Shown: positions 53,706-63,804 of the stretch, in pieces
Position numbering within the stretch: position 1 is the stretch's first letter
Layout of the letters: the number at the start of each line of letters is the position of its first letter
Source of the DNA: Martinezella rhizogenes
GTDB taxonomy: Bacteria; Pseudomonadota; Alphaproteobacteria; Rhizobiales; Rhizobiaceae
DNA: 64,000 nucleotides
Assembly (NCBI RefSeq): GCF_027460065.1
Contig: NZ_JAPYZZ010000009.1
Coordinates: 118,477 to 182,476 of the forward strand
Direction of reading: 5' to 3'
Translations under genes and position numbers: made by a program
The notes under the pieces: model-generated
What the model was told of the DNA's origin: nothing
Seen by the model: the letters and a program-made list of their open reading frames with translations, nothing else
Database searches by the model: none

Positions 53706-54697
53706 ATTCTTCCCACACGACAGCGGTTCTCAACACGGCGGAACTTGGCGCTGAAGAGACCAATCCCAAACCGAAAAAGCCGGAAGAAAAGGCATGGCCT
53801 TATATCCATGCCCCGGATGCGCTTTCGGCCCGCTCCGTCTCCGTGCCGCGACGTGGACTGCGGCGCGAACTGAAAATCTTCCTCACCAATCCCAATGCCA
53901 TCGTCGGGCTCTTGTTTCTCGCCACTGTCATCGTCACCGCACTGATCGCCCCGTTGATCTATCCCGGCGATCCCCTGGAAATGGTGGCCCGCCCGTTCCT
54001 GTGGCCGGGCCAGAACGCGGCCTATCCGCTCGGCACTGATTCCATGGGCCGGGATGTTCTGGCCGGCATCGTGCATGGCGCACGCATTTCCCTCACCGTC
54101 GGTGTCGTGGCAACGCTGATCGGGCTCACCATCGGCATCGCCGTTGGCGCCTTCGCCGGTTATTTCGGCGGCGTCATCGACGATATCCTCGTCAAGCTCA
54201 TCGAAATCTTCCAGACCTTGCCGAATTTCGTGCTCTTGGTAGTGCTGGTCGCCATCGCCCAGCCGTCTGTCACCACGGTCACGTCGGCCATCGGCATCAT
54301 CACCTGGCCGCTCGTTGCGCGTCTTACCCGTGCGGAATTCCGCGCCATCCGCGAAAAGGATTATGTGCTCGCCGCTCGTAGCCTCGGTTATGGCCATGCC
54401 CGCATCGTCTTTCAGGAAATCCTGCCCAATGCGCTGCCGCCGATCATCGTCACCTCCTCGGTCATGGTGGCGGGGGCGATCCTCATGGAAGCAGCGCTGT
54501 CCTTCATGGGGCTTGGCGATCCCAACCGTGTCTCCTGGGGTTCGATGATCGGTTCCGGCCGTGATGTCATCCGCACGGCCTGGTATCTGACCGCCCTTCC
54601 CGGTCTTGCCATCGTCTTCACTGTCATTTCGCTGAACCTCATCAGCGATGGCCTCAACGATGCGCTCAACCCCCGTTTTTCGGAGGAACGCCGATGA
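53702..54697 (+). CDS. ABC transporter permease (DppC type, organosulfur importer)
   Basis: This 331-residue protein has an unusually long hydrophilic N-terminus (~1-60, Lys/Pro-rich NPKPKKPEEKAWP) before the first helix. The DppC block LGTDSMGRDVLAGIVHGARIS lies at ~112 and the EAA loop DYVLAARSLGYGHARIVFQEILPNALPPI at ~215. It overlaps both neighbours by 4 bases. Confidence 0.93.
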   Translation: MNSSHTTAVLNTAELGAEETNPKPKKPEEKAWPYIHAPDALSARSVSVPRRGLRRELKIFLTNPNAIVGLLFLATVIVTALIAPLIYPGDPLEMVARPFLWPGQNAAYPLGTDSMGRDVLAGIVHGARISLTVGVVATLIGLTIGIAVGAFAGYFGGVIDDILVKLIEIFQTLPNFVLLVVLVAIAQPSVTTVTSAIGIITWPLVARLTRAEFRAIREKDYVLAARSLGYGHARIVFQEILPNALPPIIVTSSVMVAGAILMEAALSFMGLGDPNRVSWGSMIGSGRDVIRTAWYLTALPGLAIVFTVISLNLISDGLNDALNPRFSEERR

Positions 54698-55669
54698 ACA
54701 AACTGATCGAAGTCCATGATCTCTCCGTCAGCTTCGGCTCTGCCCAGCCGGTCAAAGGCGTCAGTTTCGATGTCAGTCCCGGCGAAATGCTGGCGATCGT
54801 CGGCGAAAGCGGCTCCGGCAAATCCCTGACGGCGCTTGGCCTGATCGGCCTCCTGCCCTCCCACGCCAAGACCGGCGGCCGGGTTCTGCTCGAGGGCCGC
54901 GATCTGCTGCCGCTTTCCGAGCGGCAATGGCGCGGCATTCGCGGCCGGGATATAGGGATGATCTTTCAGGAGCCGATGACCTCGCTCAACCCCGTGCTGA
55001 CGGTCGGCGAACAGATCATCGAGGTGCTGCGCATCCATGAGAAGATCGACCGGCATCAGGCGCGCAAACGCGCCATCGAACTGCTGGACCTCGTCAACAT
55101 CCCCGATGCGGGCCGCCGGGTGGATGATTATCCGCACCAGCTTTCCGGCGGCATGCGCCAGCGTGTGATGATCGCCATCGGCGTTGCCTGCAATCCGAAA
55201 CTCTTGATCGCCGACGAGGCGACGACGGCACTTGACGTGACGATACAGGCGCAGATCCTGCAGCTGCTCGACAATCTGCGCCGCGATCTCAACATGGCGG
55301 TCATCCTCATCACCCATGATCTCGGCATCGTGGCACAATGGGCAGACCGGGTGATGGTCATGTATGCCGGCCGCAAGGTGGAGGAGGGATTGCCGGAACC
55401 GGTTTTCTCCAACCCCTACCATCCCTATACGCGCGGCCTGCTTGCCGCCTCGCCGCGCGCGGAAGACGGCCAGCATTATCGCGACGGGCCGCTCATCGAG
55501 ATTCCGGGCTCCATCGTTTCCGCCACGGGGGAACGCGGTTGCGCCTTCCGGCCACGCTGTCCGAGCGCCCGTGGTTTCTGCGGGCAGTTCGTGCCGCCGC
55601 TGAGGCCGATTTCGGAAGGCCGCTACGCCGCCTGCCCCTTCGTTGCTCCCACATCCCAGGAGGTGTCCG

Positions 55670-55692
<23 letters not shown>
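54694..55692 (+). CDS. ABC transporter ATPase (DppD type)
   Basis: The 332-residue ATPase has Walker [10 protein letters not shown] (~40), Q-loop [11 protein letters not shown], signature [15 protein letters not shown] (~150), Walker [13 protein letters not shown] and a C-terminal oligopeptide/dipeptide extension with a CAFRPRCP...C-rich tail (~285-315) typical of DppD. Its final 23 bases overlap the start of the next ATPase gene. Confidence 0.93.
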
Positions 55693-56605
<913 letters not shown>

Positions 56606-56623
56606 CTTAAAGGAGTAACCATA

Positions 56624-57679
56624 ATGGTCGACTATCGCTATCTCGGACGCAGCGCGCTGAAAGTTTCACCGCTGAGCCTTGGCACGATGATGTTCGGAGG
56701 CCCGACACCGGATGACGTGGCCTTCCGCATCATCGACAAGGCGCGCGAACAGGGCATCAACTTCATCGACACCGCCGATGTCTATCACGACGGCAAGTCG
56801 GAAGAGGTCGTTGGCCGCGGCATCAAGTCCACGCGCGATCACTGGGTTCTGGCGACGAAATTCGTCAATTCCCATACCAAGGGCCCGAACCTTGGCGGCC
56901 ATTCGCGCAAATGGGTGATCGAAACCGTCGAAAATTCGCTGCGCCGCCTCAACACCGACTATATCGACATCCTCTATTTCCACCGCGCCGTCTTCGATGC
57001 GCCGCTGGAAGAGCCGGTGCGCGCCATCGCCGATCTCATCCGCGCCGGCAAGCTGCGCTATTTCGGCGTTTCGAACTTCCGGGGCTGGCGCATCGGTGAA
57101 ATTTCGCATCTGGCCGACCAGCTCGGCATCGACCGGCCGGTTGCCAGCCAGCCGCTCTACAACATCGTCAACCGCACGGCCGAAGCCGAGCAGCTGCCGG
57201 CGGCCAATCACTATGGCCTTGGTGTCGTGTCCTATTCGCCACTCGCACGCGGCGTACTGACAGGCAAATATCAGCCGGGCGAACAGCCGGGCGCCGATAC
57301 CCGCGTCGGCCGGGGCGACAAGCGCGTTCTGGAAACGGAATGGCGTCCGGAATCGGTTGAAATCGCCCAGAAGATCGCGGCCCATGCCGTTTCGAAGGGC
57401 GTTTCGGCGGCGGATTTCGCGCTGGCCTGGGTACTGAACAACAAGTTCGTCACCGCGGCCATCACCGGCCCGCGCACCGAAGAGCACTGGAACGGCTATA
57501 TCCGCGCCCTCGATGTGAAAATCGATGCCGAAGATGAAGCACTGGTCGACAGCCTTGTGACAACAGGCCATCCCTCGACACCCGGTTTCAACGATCCGAG
57601 CCATCCCGTCGAAGGCCGCGTGCCGCGCAATCTCGAAGCCGCACACCGCCCGGCGCTCAAGCCGCGTGCGGTCGCCTGA
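56624..57679 (+). CDS. Aldo/keto reductase
   Basis: This 351-residue TIM-barrel NADPH oxidoreductase has the catalytic tetrad visible: Asp/Tyr in FIDTADVYHDGKSEEV (~46-55), Lys in WVLATKFVNS (~83) and His in ILYFHRAVFD (~116), with the coenzyme site ITGPRTEEHWNG (~283). AAGGAG precedes the ATG. It lies 18 bases after the transporter ATPase gene and 68 before a DszC-like gene, so it may reduce an aldehyde or ketone left after C-S bond cleavage. Confidence 0.9.
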   Translation: MVDYRYLGRSALKVSPLSLGTMMFGGPTPDDVAFRIIDKAREQGINFIDTADVYHDGKSEEVVGRGIKSTRDHWVLATKFVNSHTKGPNLGGHSRKWVIETVENSLRRLNTDYIDILYFHRAVFDAPLEEPVRAIADLIRAGKLRYFGVSNFRGWRIGEISHLADQLGIDRPVASQPLYNIVNRTAEAEQLPAANHYGLGVVSYSPLARGVLTGKYQPGEQPGADTRVGRGDKRVLETEWRPESVEIAQKIAAHAVSKGVSAADFALAWVLNNKFVTAAITGPRTEEHWNGYIRALDVKIDAEDEALVDSLVTTGHPSTPGFNDPSHPVEGRVPRNLEAAHRPALKPRAVA

Positions 57680-57747
57680 TCGTCCAGACGAACATGCCTG
57701 CGGCGCGCCGTGCCGCAGGCCCTCACATCCGCTCAGGGAAAGCTGCA

Positions 57748-58986
57748 ATGTCCAATCCGAAACTGCAAACAACCACCACCGACAATTCCGGCGTGCCGAG
57801 CCGTGACGAGATCCTGGCCCGAGCAAAGGACATTGCGGCTATCGCGGCCCGGGATGCCGCCCGTCGCGAGCGCCAGCGGGAACTGCCCTTCGATATCTTC
57901 GCCCTCATCAAGGAGGCAAAGATCGGCACACTGCGTGTCCCCGAAGCCAAGGGCGGACCGGGCGGCTCGATTGCCGACTATATCGAAGTGCTGATGATCC
58001 TCGGCGAAGCCGACAGCAATATTCCGCACGCGCTGCGCAGCCATTTCAATTTCACCGAAAATCTTGCCCTTGCCCCCATCGAGCTGGAGGACCGGCGGCA
58101 TCTTGAACATGTCCTCGCCGGCAAGCTCTTCGCGGGCGCCAGCACCGAACAGGGCACCAAACGCCCCGGCGAAATCACCACGCGACTGAGTGCCGATGGC
58201 GACCGCTACCGGCTGAACGGCCGCAAATGGTATGCGACCGGCACCGCCTTTGCCGATTTCGGCACCTTCAGCGCCATTGGCGATGACGAGCAGCCGATCG
58301 GCGTGCTCATTCCGCTTGATCGCACTGGCATCACCATCCTCGACGACTGGGACAGCATGGGCCAGCGTATGACCGCAAGCGGCGGCGTGCTGCTTGAAAA
58401 TGTCGAGGTGCTGCCTCATGAGCTGACAACCCGCAAGCTCGGCACCCAGATCGGCCGCCACAGCTCGGCCATGCGGCAGCTGCACCTTGCTGCGTCTGCT
58501 GCCGGCGCCGTTCAGGGCGCGCTTAATGACGGTGTGGAATATGTTTTGCGCCAGGCGCGCACCACGCTTCACAGCGCTGCGGAAACCGCCAATCAGGACC
58601 CCTTCGTGCAGAAGATGCTGGGTGAAATCAGCGCCGGCGCTTTCGCCGTCAAGACACTCATCCGCGAAGCGGCCAGAACGCTCGACCGAACGGCTGCCGC
58701 CTTCGCGAATGGTGACGAAGAGGCCATTGAGGCAGCCCTGATGGAAGGCTCGCTTGCCACCGCCCGCACCCAGATCATCGCCTCGCAGCTTTCGCTGACC
58801 GTCGCCACCAACCTCTATGAGCTCGGCGGCGGCTCGGCGACCTCGAGCGGGCGCAATTTCGACCGCCACTGGCGCAACATCCGCACTGTCTACAATCACA
58901 ATCCGCTTGCCCACAAAGCGCGGGTGATTGGTGACTATTACCTCAATGGCACCACGACGCATCTCAGGGAAGGCCGGGTGTTCTGA
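57748..58986 (+). CDS. DszC-family flavin-dependent monooxygenase
   Basis: ATG 57748 gives 412 residues, close to DszC (417). Shared blocks with DszC: IKEAKIGTLRVPEAKGG, SNIPHALRSHFNF (the His region), YRLNGRKWYATGTAFADF, LDDWDSMGQRMTASGGVLLENVEV (spread over ~208-232) and the C-terminal FDRHWRNIRTVYNHNPLAHK, whose His aligns with the catalytic His of DszC. Such enzymes take reduced flavin from a separate reductase and oxidise thioethers or sulfides. It follows the aldo/keto reductase in the plus-strand operon. Confidence 0.88.
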   Translation: MSNPKLQTTTTDNSGVPSRDEILARAKDIAAIAARDAARRERQRELPFDIFALIKEAKIGTLRVPEAKGGPGGSIADYIEVLMILGEADSNIPHALRSHFNFTENLALAPIELEDRRHLEHVLAGKLFAGASTEQGTKRPGEITTRLSADGDRYRLNGRKWYATGTAFADFGTFSAIGDDEQPIGVLIPLDRTGITILDDWDSMGQRMTASGGVLLENVEVLPHELTTRKLGTQIGRHSSAMRQLHLAASAAGAVQGALNDGVEYVLRQARTTLHSAAETANQDPFVQKMLGEISAGAFAVKTLIREAARTLDRTAAAFANGDEEAIEAALMEGSLATARTQIIASQLSLTVATNLYELGGGSATSSGRNFDRHWRNIRTVYNHNPLAHKARVIGDYYLNGTTTHLREGRVF

Positions 58987-59023
58987 CCATGCGGAAGATG
59001 CAGGCGGCAAAGGAGGAACAGCA

Positions 59024-59995
59024 ATGAGAACGGAGTTTGTCGCCCCCGCCGCGAGCCGGGCAGCTTTTCGCCTGCCCACACTTTCCAGGCTGCCGCCGCT
59101 GACCGCCTTGCGCGCCTTTGTCGTGGCCGCCCGCCATGCGAGCTTCTCGCGGGCGGCGGAGGAACTGCATGTCTCCACCGCCGCCATCGGCCAGCAGGTC
59201 CGCATTCTCGAAACCCATCTCGGCCAGCCGCTTTTCAGCCGCCAGCGCGGTGAATTGCTGCTGACAGATGCCGGCAGCGCGCTTTATCCCGGCCTTGCCG
59301 ATGCTTTCGAGACCATGATCGGCAGTCTTTCCGACCTGATTGTTTCGAATGCCCGACCGCAGTTGAAGGTTCTGGCGGAGGGTTGCTTTGCCGCCCGCTG
59401 GCTGGCGCCGCGGCTGGGCAGCATCGTTCCCGCCCTCGGAGACGTCGAGCTTTCGATCGAATCCATCGAGGGTGAAACCGTCGATCTCACCCATTTTGAT
59501 GCCGATTGCGCCATCGTCGCCACCCACGCGCAAATTCCGGGCTTTCTTCACGAGCCGCTTTTCGCCGATACCGTTAGCGCTGTCTGCACTCCGCAGTTCG
59601 CAACCCGCCATGGGCTTGCAGGCGAGCCCGCCCAATTGCGGGGTCTCGGCTTTGCGATGTTGCGCGGCAATGGCCTGGACGCCGCCTTCGAATGGGCGAA
59701 CTGGCTGCGCGCGTGCCGCATTCCGCTCCGGCTTTCGGCGACAGGCCCACGGTTTTCGCGCCAGACGGCGCTGATAGAAGCAATCTTATCCGGCCATGGC
59801 ATCGGCCTCGCGCGCCACTCGCTGATTTCGGAGGAACTAAAAAACGGCCGTCTTATCGCCCCCTTCGGCTCACCGCAGCCGACTGCCAGCCGTTATCACC
59901 TGCTGACCAGTCCTGACAGGCGGCGGCTGCCGGAGGTCACATCTCTACTCGCTCTGTTGCGCGAGGATATACGCTCCCTCGAAGCCGCCGCCTGA
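59024..59995 (+). CDS. LysR-family transcriptional regulator (GcvA-like)
   Basis: ATG 59024 follows AGGAGG and gives 323 residues. The winged helix (~25-85) reads LTALRAFVVAARHASFSRAAEELHVS... QPLFSRQRGELLLTDAG in the GcvA/AmpR style; the effector domain follows (LKVLAEGCFAARWLAPRLG). A ~20-residue N-terminal extension precedes the HTH. It is the last plus-strand gene of the organosulfur operon, a usual location for a pathway-specific activator. Confidence 0.92.
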   Translation: MRTEFVAPAASRAAFRLPTLSRLPPLTALRAFVVAARHASFSRAAEELHVSTAAIGQQVRILETHLGQPLFSRQRGELLLTDAGSALYPGLADAFETMIGSLSDLIVSNARPQLKVLAEGCFAARWLAPRLGSIVPALGDVELSIESIEGETVDLTHFDADCAIVATHAQIPGFLHEPLFADTVSAVCTPQFATRHGLAGEPAQLRGLGFAMLRGNGLDAAFEWANWLRACRIPLRLSATGPRFSRQTALIEAILSGHGIGLARHSLISEELKNGRLIAPFGSPQPTASRYHLLTSPDRRRLPEVTSLLALLREDIRSLEAAA

Positions 59996-60011
59996 ACACG
60001 CCCGTCCCACC

Positions 60012-61364
60012 TCAGGCGCGTTCCCTTTGCAACTCTCTGGCCGCGTAGATATTATCCGGCCGTGGCAGGCCATAATGGTCGCGCAGCGTATCGCCTTCGT
60101 AATCCTCACGGAACAGGCCTCGCCGTTTCAGGATCGGCACCACCTCATCCACGAAGATATCGAACCCGCCATTCAGCCATGGCGGCATGATGTTGAAACC
60201 ATCGGCTGCGCCTTCGCGGAACCAGGTCTCTATCCAGTCCGCCACCTGTTCCGGTGTGCCTGATATCACCTTGTGGCCGCGCCCGCCGGCGAGCCGGTGC
60301 AGCAATTGCCGGATCGTCGGGTTTTCCCGGTCGATGACATCAAGAACCAGCTGATGGCGGCTGCTATCCGCCTGCGCGCGTGTCGCCTCGACGGCCTCTA
60401 TTGGCAGCGGCTGGTCAAGATCGGCCGATGACAGGTCTATGCCGGTGATGCGCTGCAATTGCCCGAGCGAAAAGGCCGGCTGGATGAGATCGTTGAAGGA
60501 GGCCTCAAGTTTGCGTGCCTCCTCCTCGGTTGGTGCAATAAAGGGGCTGATACCAGGCAGGATTTTCACATGGGCGGGGTTGCGCCCCGTGGCCGCCACG
60601 CGCCGCTTGATGTCAGAATAAAAAGACCGCGCACTCTCCAGAGTCTGATGCGCGGTAAAGATTGCCTCAGCATAGTGCGCCGCAAAACCACGGCCCTCCT
60701 CCGAGGAGCCTGCCTGCACATAGACCGGCCGGCCCTGTGGTGAACGCGGCACGTTGAGCGCGCCCCGCACCCGATAAAATTCGCCATCGTGATTGGCGGG
60801 GTGGATGCGGTCCGTCTCGGCAAACAGACCGCTTTCCTTGTCGGCGACGATGGCATCGTCTTCCCAGCTGTCCCAGAGCTTCGTCACCACATCGACGAAC
60901 TCGATGGCCTGGCGGTAACGGTCGGCATGCGGCGGATGCCTCTGGAGATTGAAGTTGCCGGCCGCAGCATCCGCCGAGGTCGTGACGATGTTCCAGCCAA
61001 CCCGGCCGCCGCTGATATGATCGACGGACGCAAACAGCCGCGCGAGATTGTAGGGCTCGTAATAGGTGGTGGAGGCCGTGGCAATAAAACCGATCTTTTC
61101 GGTGACGGCGGCGAGGGCCGAAAGCATGGTGATTGGCTCCAGCCGGTGACGGGCGGCATAGCGAATATTGGCATCCAGCACCGGCGCATCGGCAAAGAAG
61201 ATGGCATCCAGCTTCGCCGCCTCGGCCTTGCGGGCGATATCCTGATAGAGCTTTATATCGGTGACGCGATGGGGCTCCGAATCCGGATGCCGCCATGCAG
61301 CCTCATGATGTCCGCCCGGATAGATGAAGGCATTGAGAACCAGCTTTTCGGATTTTCTGCTCAT
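60012..61364 (-). CDS. FMN-dependent monooxygenase, NtaA/SnaA/DszA family (second copy)
   Basis: The 450-residue enzyme shares with the protein at 39945-41285 the opening KLVLNAFIYPGGHHEAAWRHP, LDAIFFADAPVLD, EPITMLSALAAVTEKIGF, SGGRVGWNIVTTSADAAAGNF and VQAGSSEEGRGFAAHYAEA. The DszA/SnaA group uses FMNH2 to cleave C-S or C-N bonds. It lies 48 bases after a Tat-exported binding-protein gene, in an operon with a DUF3088 CxxC protein, and is the DszA-like member of the Dsz-like set. Confidence 0.92.
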   Translation of the reverse strand: MSRKSEKLVLNAFIYPGGHHEAAWRHPDSEPHRVTDIKLYQDIARKAEAAKLDAIFFADAPVLDANIRYAARHRLEPITMLSALAAVTEKIGFIATASTTYYEPYNLARLFASVDHISGGRVGWNIVTTSADAAAGNFNLQRHPPHADRYRQAIEFVDVVTKLWDSWEDDAIVADKESGLFAETDRIHPANHDGEFYRVRGALNVPRSPQGRPVYVQAGSSEEGRGFAAHYAEAIFTAHQTLESARSFYSDIKRRVAATGRNPAHVKILPGISPFIAPTEEEARKLEASFNDLIQPAFSLGQLQRITGIDLSSADLDQPLPIEAVEATRAQADSSRHQLVLDVIDRENPTIRQLLHRLAGGRGHKVISGTPEQVADWIETWFREGAADGFNIMPPWLNGGFDIFVDEVVPILKRRGLFREDYEGDTLRDHYGLPRPDNIYAARELQRERA

Positions 61365-61402
61365 GGAAATGACCTCTTATTCGCTCTGACGCGGCTTGAA
61401 AC

Positions 61403-61426
61403 CGAAGGAGGCTCACGCCTCCTTCG
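61403..61426 (-). other. Hairpin spanning the stop codon of a binding-protein gene
   Basis: CGAAGGAGG and CCTCCTTCG form a perfect 9-bp stem with a 6-base loop, overlapping the end of the binding-protein coding region. It may stabilise the upstream mRNA or reduce expression of the monooxygenase gene. Confidence 0.55.
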
Positions 61427-63008
61427 TCACCCAGGCTTTGGCGAGATTGCCGCTCAGCCCCTCTGCTCCTGTCGCATAATCCTTGATGCGCACGCTGCCG
61501 ACGACCGGCTGGATGGGAGAGACGAGATTGATGACGGGAAGGTCCCTGGCGACAACGGCCTGAAATTCCTTGAAGAAAGCCGCGCGCTTTTCGATGTCCG
61601 GCTCCACTGCCGCCGCTTCCAGCAGCCGGTCCACTTCCGGATTGGAATAATGGCTGGCATTCGAGAACGGCAGACCGATCTTGAAGTTCTTGCTCCAATA
61701 GACGCGCTGCACACCGGCCGTCGGATCGAAGGTGTTGGAGAGGGATTCCACCGAAAGATCCCAAGCACGGTCGGTATAGACGACCTTCACATAGGTGCCG
61801 AAATCGAATTTCTGGATATCCGCTTCGATGCCGATCTTCGATAGCGCCTGCGCGATGAAATCCGAATAGGTCTGCGGATTGAACGGGTTGGTGGTGACCC
61901 TGAGCTTGAAGCGCTTGCCACCGTCCTTGCGCGGGAAGCCCGCCTCATCCAGCAGTTTTTCCGCCTGCGCGACGTCGAACTTGGCAAAACCGATATCCGC
62001 ATTGTGGAACTTCGCAAGGCCGGGGCTGATCGGCGTCGGCGACGGCACCGCATAACCGTAAAGCACGGTATCGATGAGCGCCGGAACGTCGATGGCATGG
62101 GCGATGGCCTGCCTCACCTTCAACTCCTTGAGATATTCGTTCTCAAGGTTGATGACGAGCTGGTTCTGCTGGCCGGCATAGGCATAGATGCGGTCATCCA
62201 CCTTCAGCGTTGGAATGGATTTCAGCCGTTCCAGATCGGCAAGCGCGACCGGGTTGGGGCCAATATCCCCTTCGCCGGTTTCCAGTGCGGCAGCACGGGC
62301 GCCCGCATCGTTGATGAGGCGGATGATGACGCGGTGGAGATGGGGGCGCGGCGCGTCCCAATAATTGGCGTTTTTCTCCAGCAGGATATGACTGCCCGGC
62401 ACCCACTCCTTTAGCACGAACGGGCCGCTGCCGATGATCTGGGCGGGTTTCGGATTATCTGTCGGCTTGAAGGTCTCGAAAATATGCTTCGGCACGATTG
62501 GCGATTCCGACGAGGCAAGCGCAGTGATCAGGCCCGGCGCCGGCTTGGAAAGCTTCACCTTCGCAATGAGCGGATCTGATATATCGACGCTTTCAACGTT
62601 CGAGAACGTCGCCCGGCCGCGCGGATGCGCCTCTTTCAGCCGCAGGATGGAAAATTCCACATCCGCCGATGTCACCGGTTTGCCGTCATGGAACTTCGCA
62701 TTCGGCTGCAGATGGAAGACATATTCCAGCCCGTCGGCCGAAACGCTCCATTCCTTCGCAAGACTTGGCTGGGGTGACAGCTCGTAGTCATAGGTCAAAA
62801 GCCCGTCATAAATCTTTGAGCCGATGAACTGCGGGCCGCCCGCGCTGGTGTTGATGGCCACGAGCTGGGTCGGCTCGGGAAAATAAACGATCTTCAGCGT
62901 GCCGCCCGAAACGGGCTCTTCGGCAGCGGCGAAAGAGCCGCCCGGAAGCGCCACGAATGCGCCGGCGGCAAGTGCGATCTTATGAAACTGGCGTCTGGAA
63001 ATGCTCAT
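61413..63008 (-). CDS. Peptide-type ABC binding protein, Tat-exported (organosulfur uptake, copy 2)
   Basis: ATG 63008 follows CGGAGA and gives 531 residues with a twin-arginine signal (SISRRQFHKIALAAG, residues 2-16). Family 5 blocks: LQPNAKFHDGKPVTSADVEFSI (~100), PAPGLITALASSESPIVPKH and FDPTAGVQRVYWSKNF. The last two are nearly identical in wording to the protein at 50838-52445, making them paralogues. No permease genes accompany it, so it probably shares the 52716-56605 core. Confidence 0.92.
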   Translation of the reverse strand: MSISRRQFHKIALAAGAFVALPGGSFAAAEEPVSGGTLKIVYFPEPTQLVAINTSAGGPQFIGSKIYDGLLTYDYELSPQPSLAKEWSVSADGLEYVFHLQPNAKFHDGKPVTSADVEFSILRLKEAHPRGRATFSNVESVDISDPLIAKVKLSKPAPGLITALASSESPIVPKHIFETFKPTDNPKPAQIIGSGPFVLKEWVPGSHILLEKNANYWDAPRPHLHRVIIRLINDAGARAAALETGEGDIGPNPVALADLERLKSIPTLKVDDRIYAYAGQQNQLVINLENEYLKELKVRQAIAHAIDVPALIDTVLYGYAVPSPTPISPGLAKFHNADIGFAKFDVAQAEKLLDEAGFPRKDGGKRFKLRVTTNPFNPQTYSDFIAQALSKIGIEADIQKFDFGTYVKVVYTDRAWDLSVESLSNTFDPTAGVQRVYWSKNFKIGLPFSNASHYSNPEVDRLLEAAAVEPDIEKRAAFFKEFQAVVARDLPVINLVSPIQPVVGSVRIKDYATGAEGLSGNLAKAWVTKEA

Positions 63009-63048
63009 GTCTGTCTCCGAAAAAAATCCGATGTGCGGGTGCGGCAGC

Positions 63049-63399
63049 TCAATGCAACTGCGGGAACCCGTGGCGCTCGGCGAGAATTTGCAAAATGCGT
63101 TTGGTGTCCTGAATGAAGTGCGTATCGCCCTTTGCCGCGGCGTCAGCGGGCGCCTCGCCGGCAAAGACGAACAGCGGTAGCGACTGGTTTTCTTCACCCA
63201 CGGCGGCGATGACCGCCTCACGCGGGCGCTGAAAACCGACACGGCGGATATCGATCTGCCCAGCAAGGTCTGGAAAGGCGGCAAGCAGACCCTCGATCTG
63301 GTTACAATGCGGGCAGACGAAGCGGACACCCGGGTGCTTGGGGTCTTCAAAACCGGGGGAGATCAGAAAAAGCGTGTCCTTGGCCATGGCATCCATCAT
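63049..63399 (-). CDS. DUF3088-family protein with CPHC motif
   Basis: The start is uncertain among ATGs at 63399, 63396 and 63387; 63399 gives 116 residues. It matches the DUF3088 pattern: AKDTLFLISPGFEDPKHPGVRF, then VCPHCNQIEGLLAAFPDL, REAVIAAVGEENQSLPLFVF. The CPHC motif after a first strand suggests a thioredoxin-like redox fold. It is the first gene of the operon with the Tat-exported binding protein and the DszA-like enzyme. The glutaredoxin-like YtnI in the Bacillus ytm operon is a functional parallel. Confidence 0.82.
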   Translation of the reverse strand: MMDAMAKDTLFLISPGFEDPKHPGVRFVCPHCNQIEGLLAAFPDLAGQIDIRRVGFQRPREAVIAAVGEENQSLPLFVFAGEAPADAAAKGDTHFIQDTKRILQILAERHGFPQLH

Positions 63400-63451
63400 G
63401 TGAGGGTGAGATTTCCAGTTCACAGTGCAGGCAGCCAAAGCGTGGGTCCAG

Positions 63452-63486
63452 AAAGCAATTCTTGCTTTGAAACGAAGAATTGCTTT
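63452..63486. promoter_or_regulatory. Perfect 12-bp inverted repeat upstream of the DUF3088 operon
   Basis: AAAGCAATTCTT and AAGAATTGCTTT are exact reverse complements separated by 11 bases, about 55 bases upstream of the first gene. The 23-base centre-to-centre spacing (about two helical turns) suits a dimeric or tetrameric repressor/activator such as the LysR protein at 59024-59995. Confidence 0.5.
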
Positions 63487-63634
63487 GCGTTAAATTATTG
63501 ATGAAATTGATTTTTTTGAAATTTCAAATGCCGGCATCGCTGTTCCCGCCGGCCTGTTCCAAAAGCAATGTTTTTCCCGAAAATACCGCTATCACGCGAC
63601 AGCGAAAAAAGGCCGGACAGCAATTTTCAGCAAT

Positions 63635-63660
63635 AAAAAACCCGACAGAATTGCCGGGCT
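63635..63660 (-). terminator. Terminator-like hairpin (minus strand)
   Basis: On the minus strand CCCGGCA...TGTCGGG is followed by six T. It would stop leftward transcripts from the IS110 element before they enter the DUF3088 operon. Confidence 0.65.
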
Positions 63661-63692
63661 AGAGTTGATGAGGAAGATCGTAGACCGCTCTA

Positions 63693-63781
63693 CCGTCTTG
63701 CCGGGCTTGATCCGGCATCCAGCCACGGCGCGTCTGCGCGGCGCGGGATGGCCTTTCAGCCCAAGGACTTGGGCTGGCTGG
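63693..63781. repeat. Interrupted palindromic repeat next to IS110
   Basis: The copy begins CCGTCTTGCCGGGCTTGA and shares CCGGCATCCAGCCACG and GCGTCTGCGC with the element at 31960-32067. The right-hand ATGACGG arm seen there is absent; the sequence turns into IS110-flanking DNA after CTTGGGCTGG. It fits an insertion sequence landing in the repeat. Confidence 0.55.
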
Positions 63782-63804
63782 CAACTGTATTGATCCGTGT
63801 TGTT

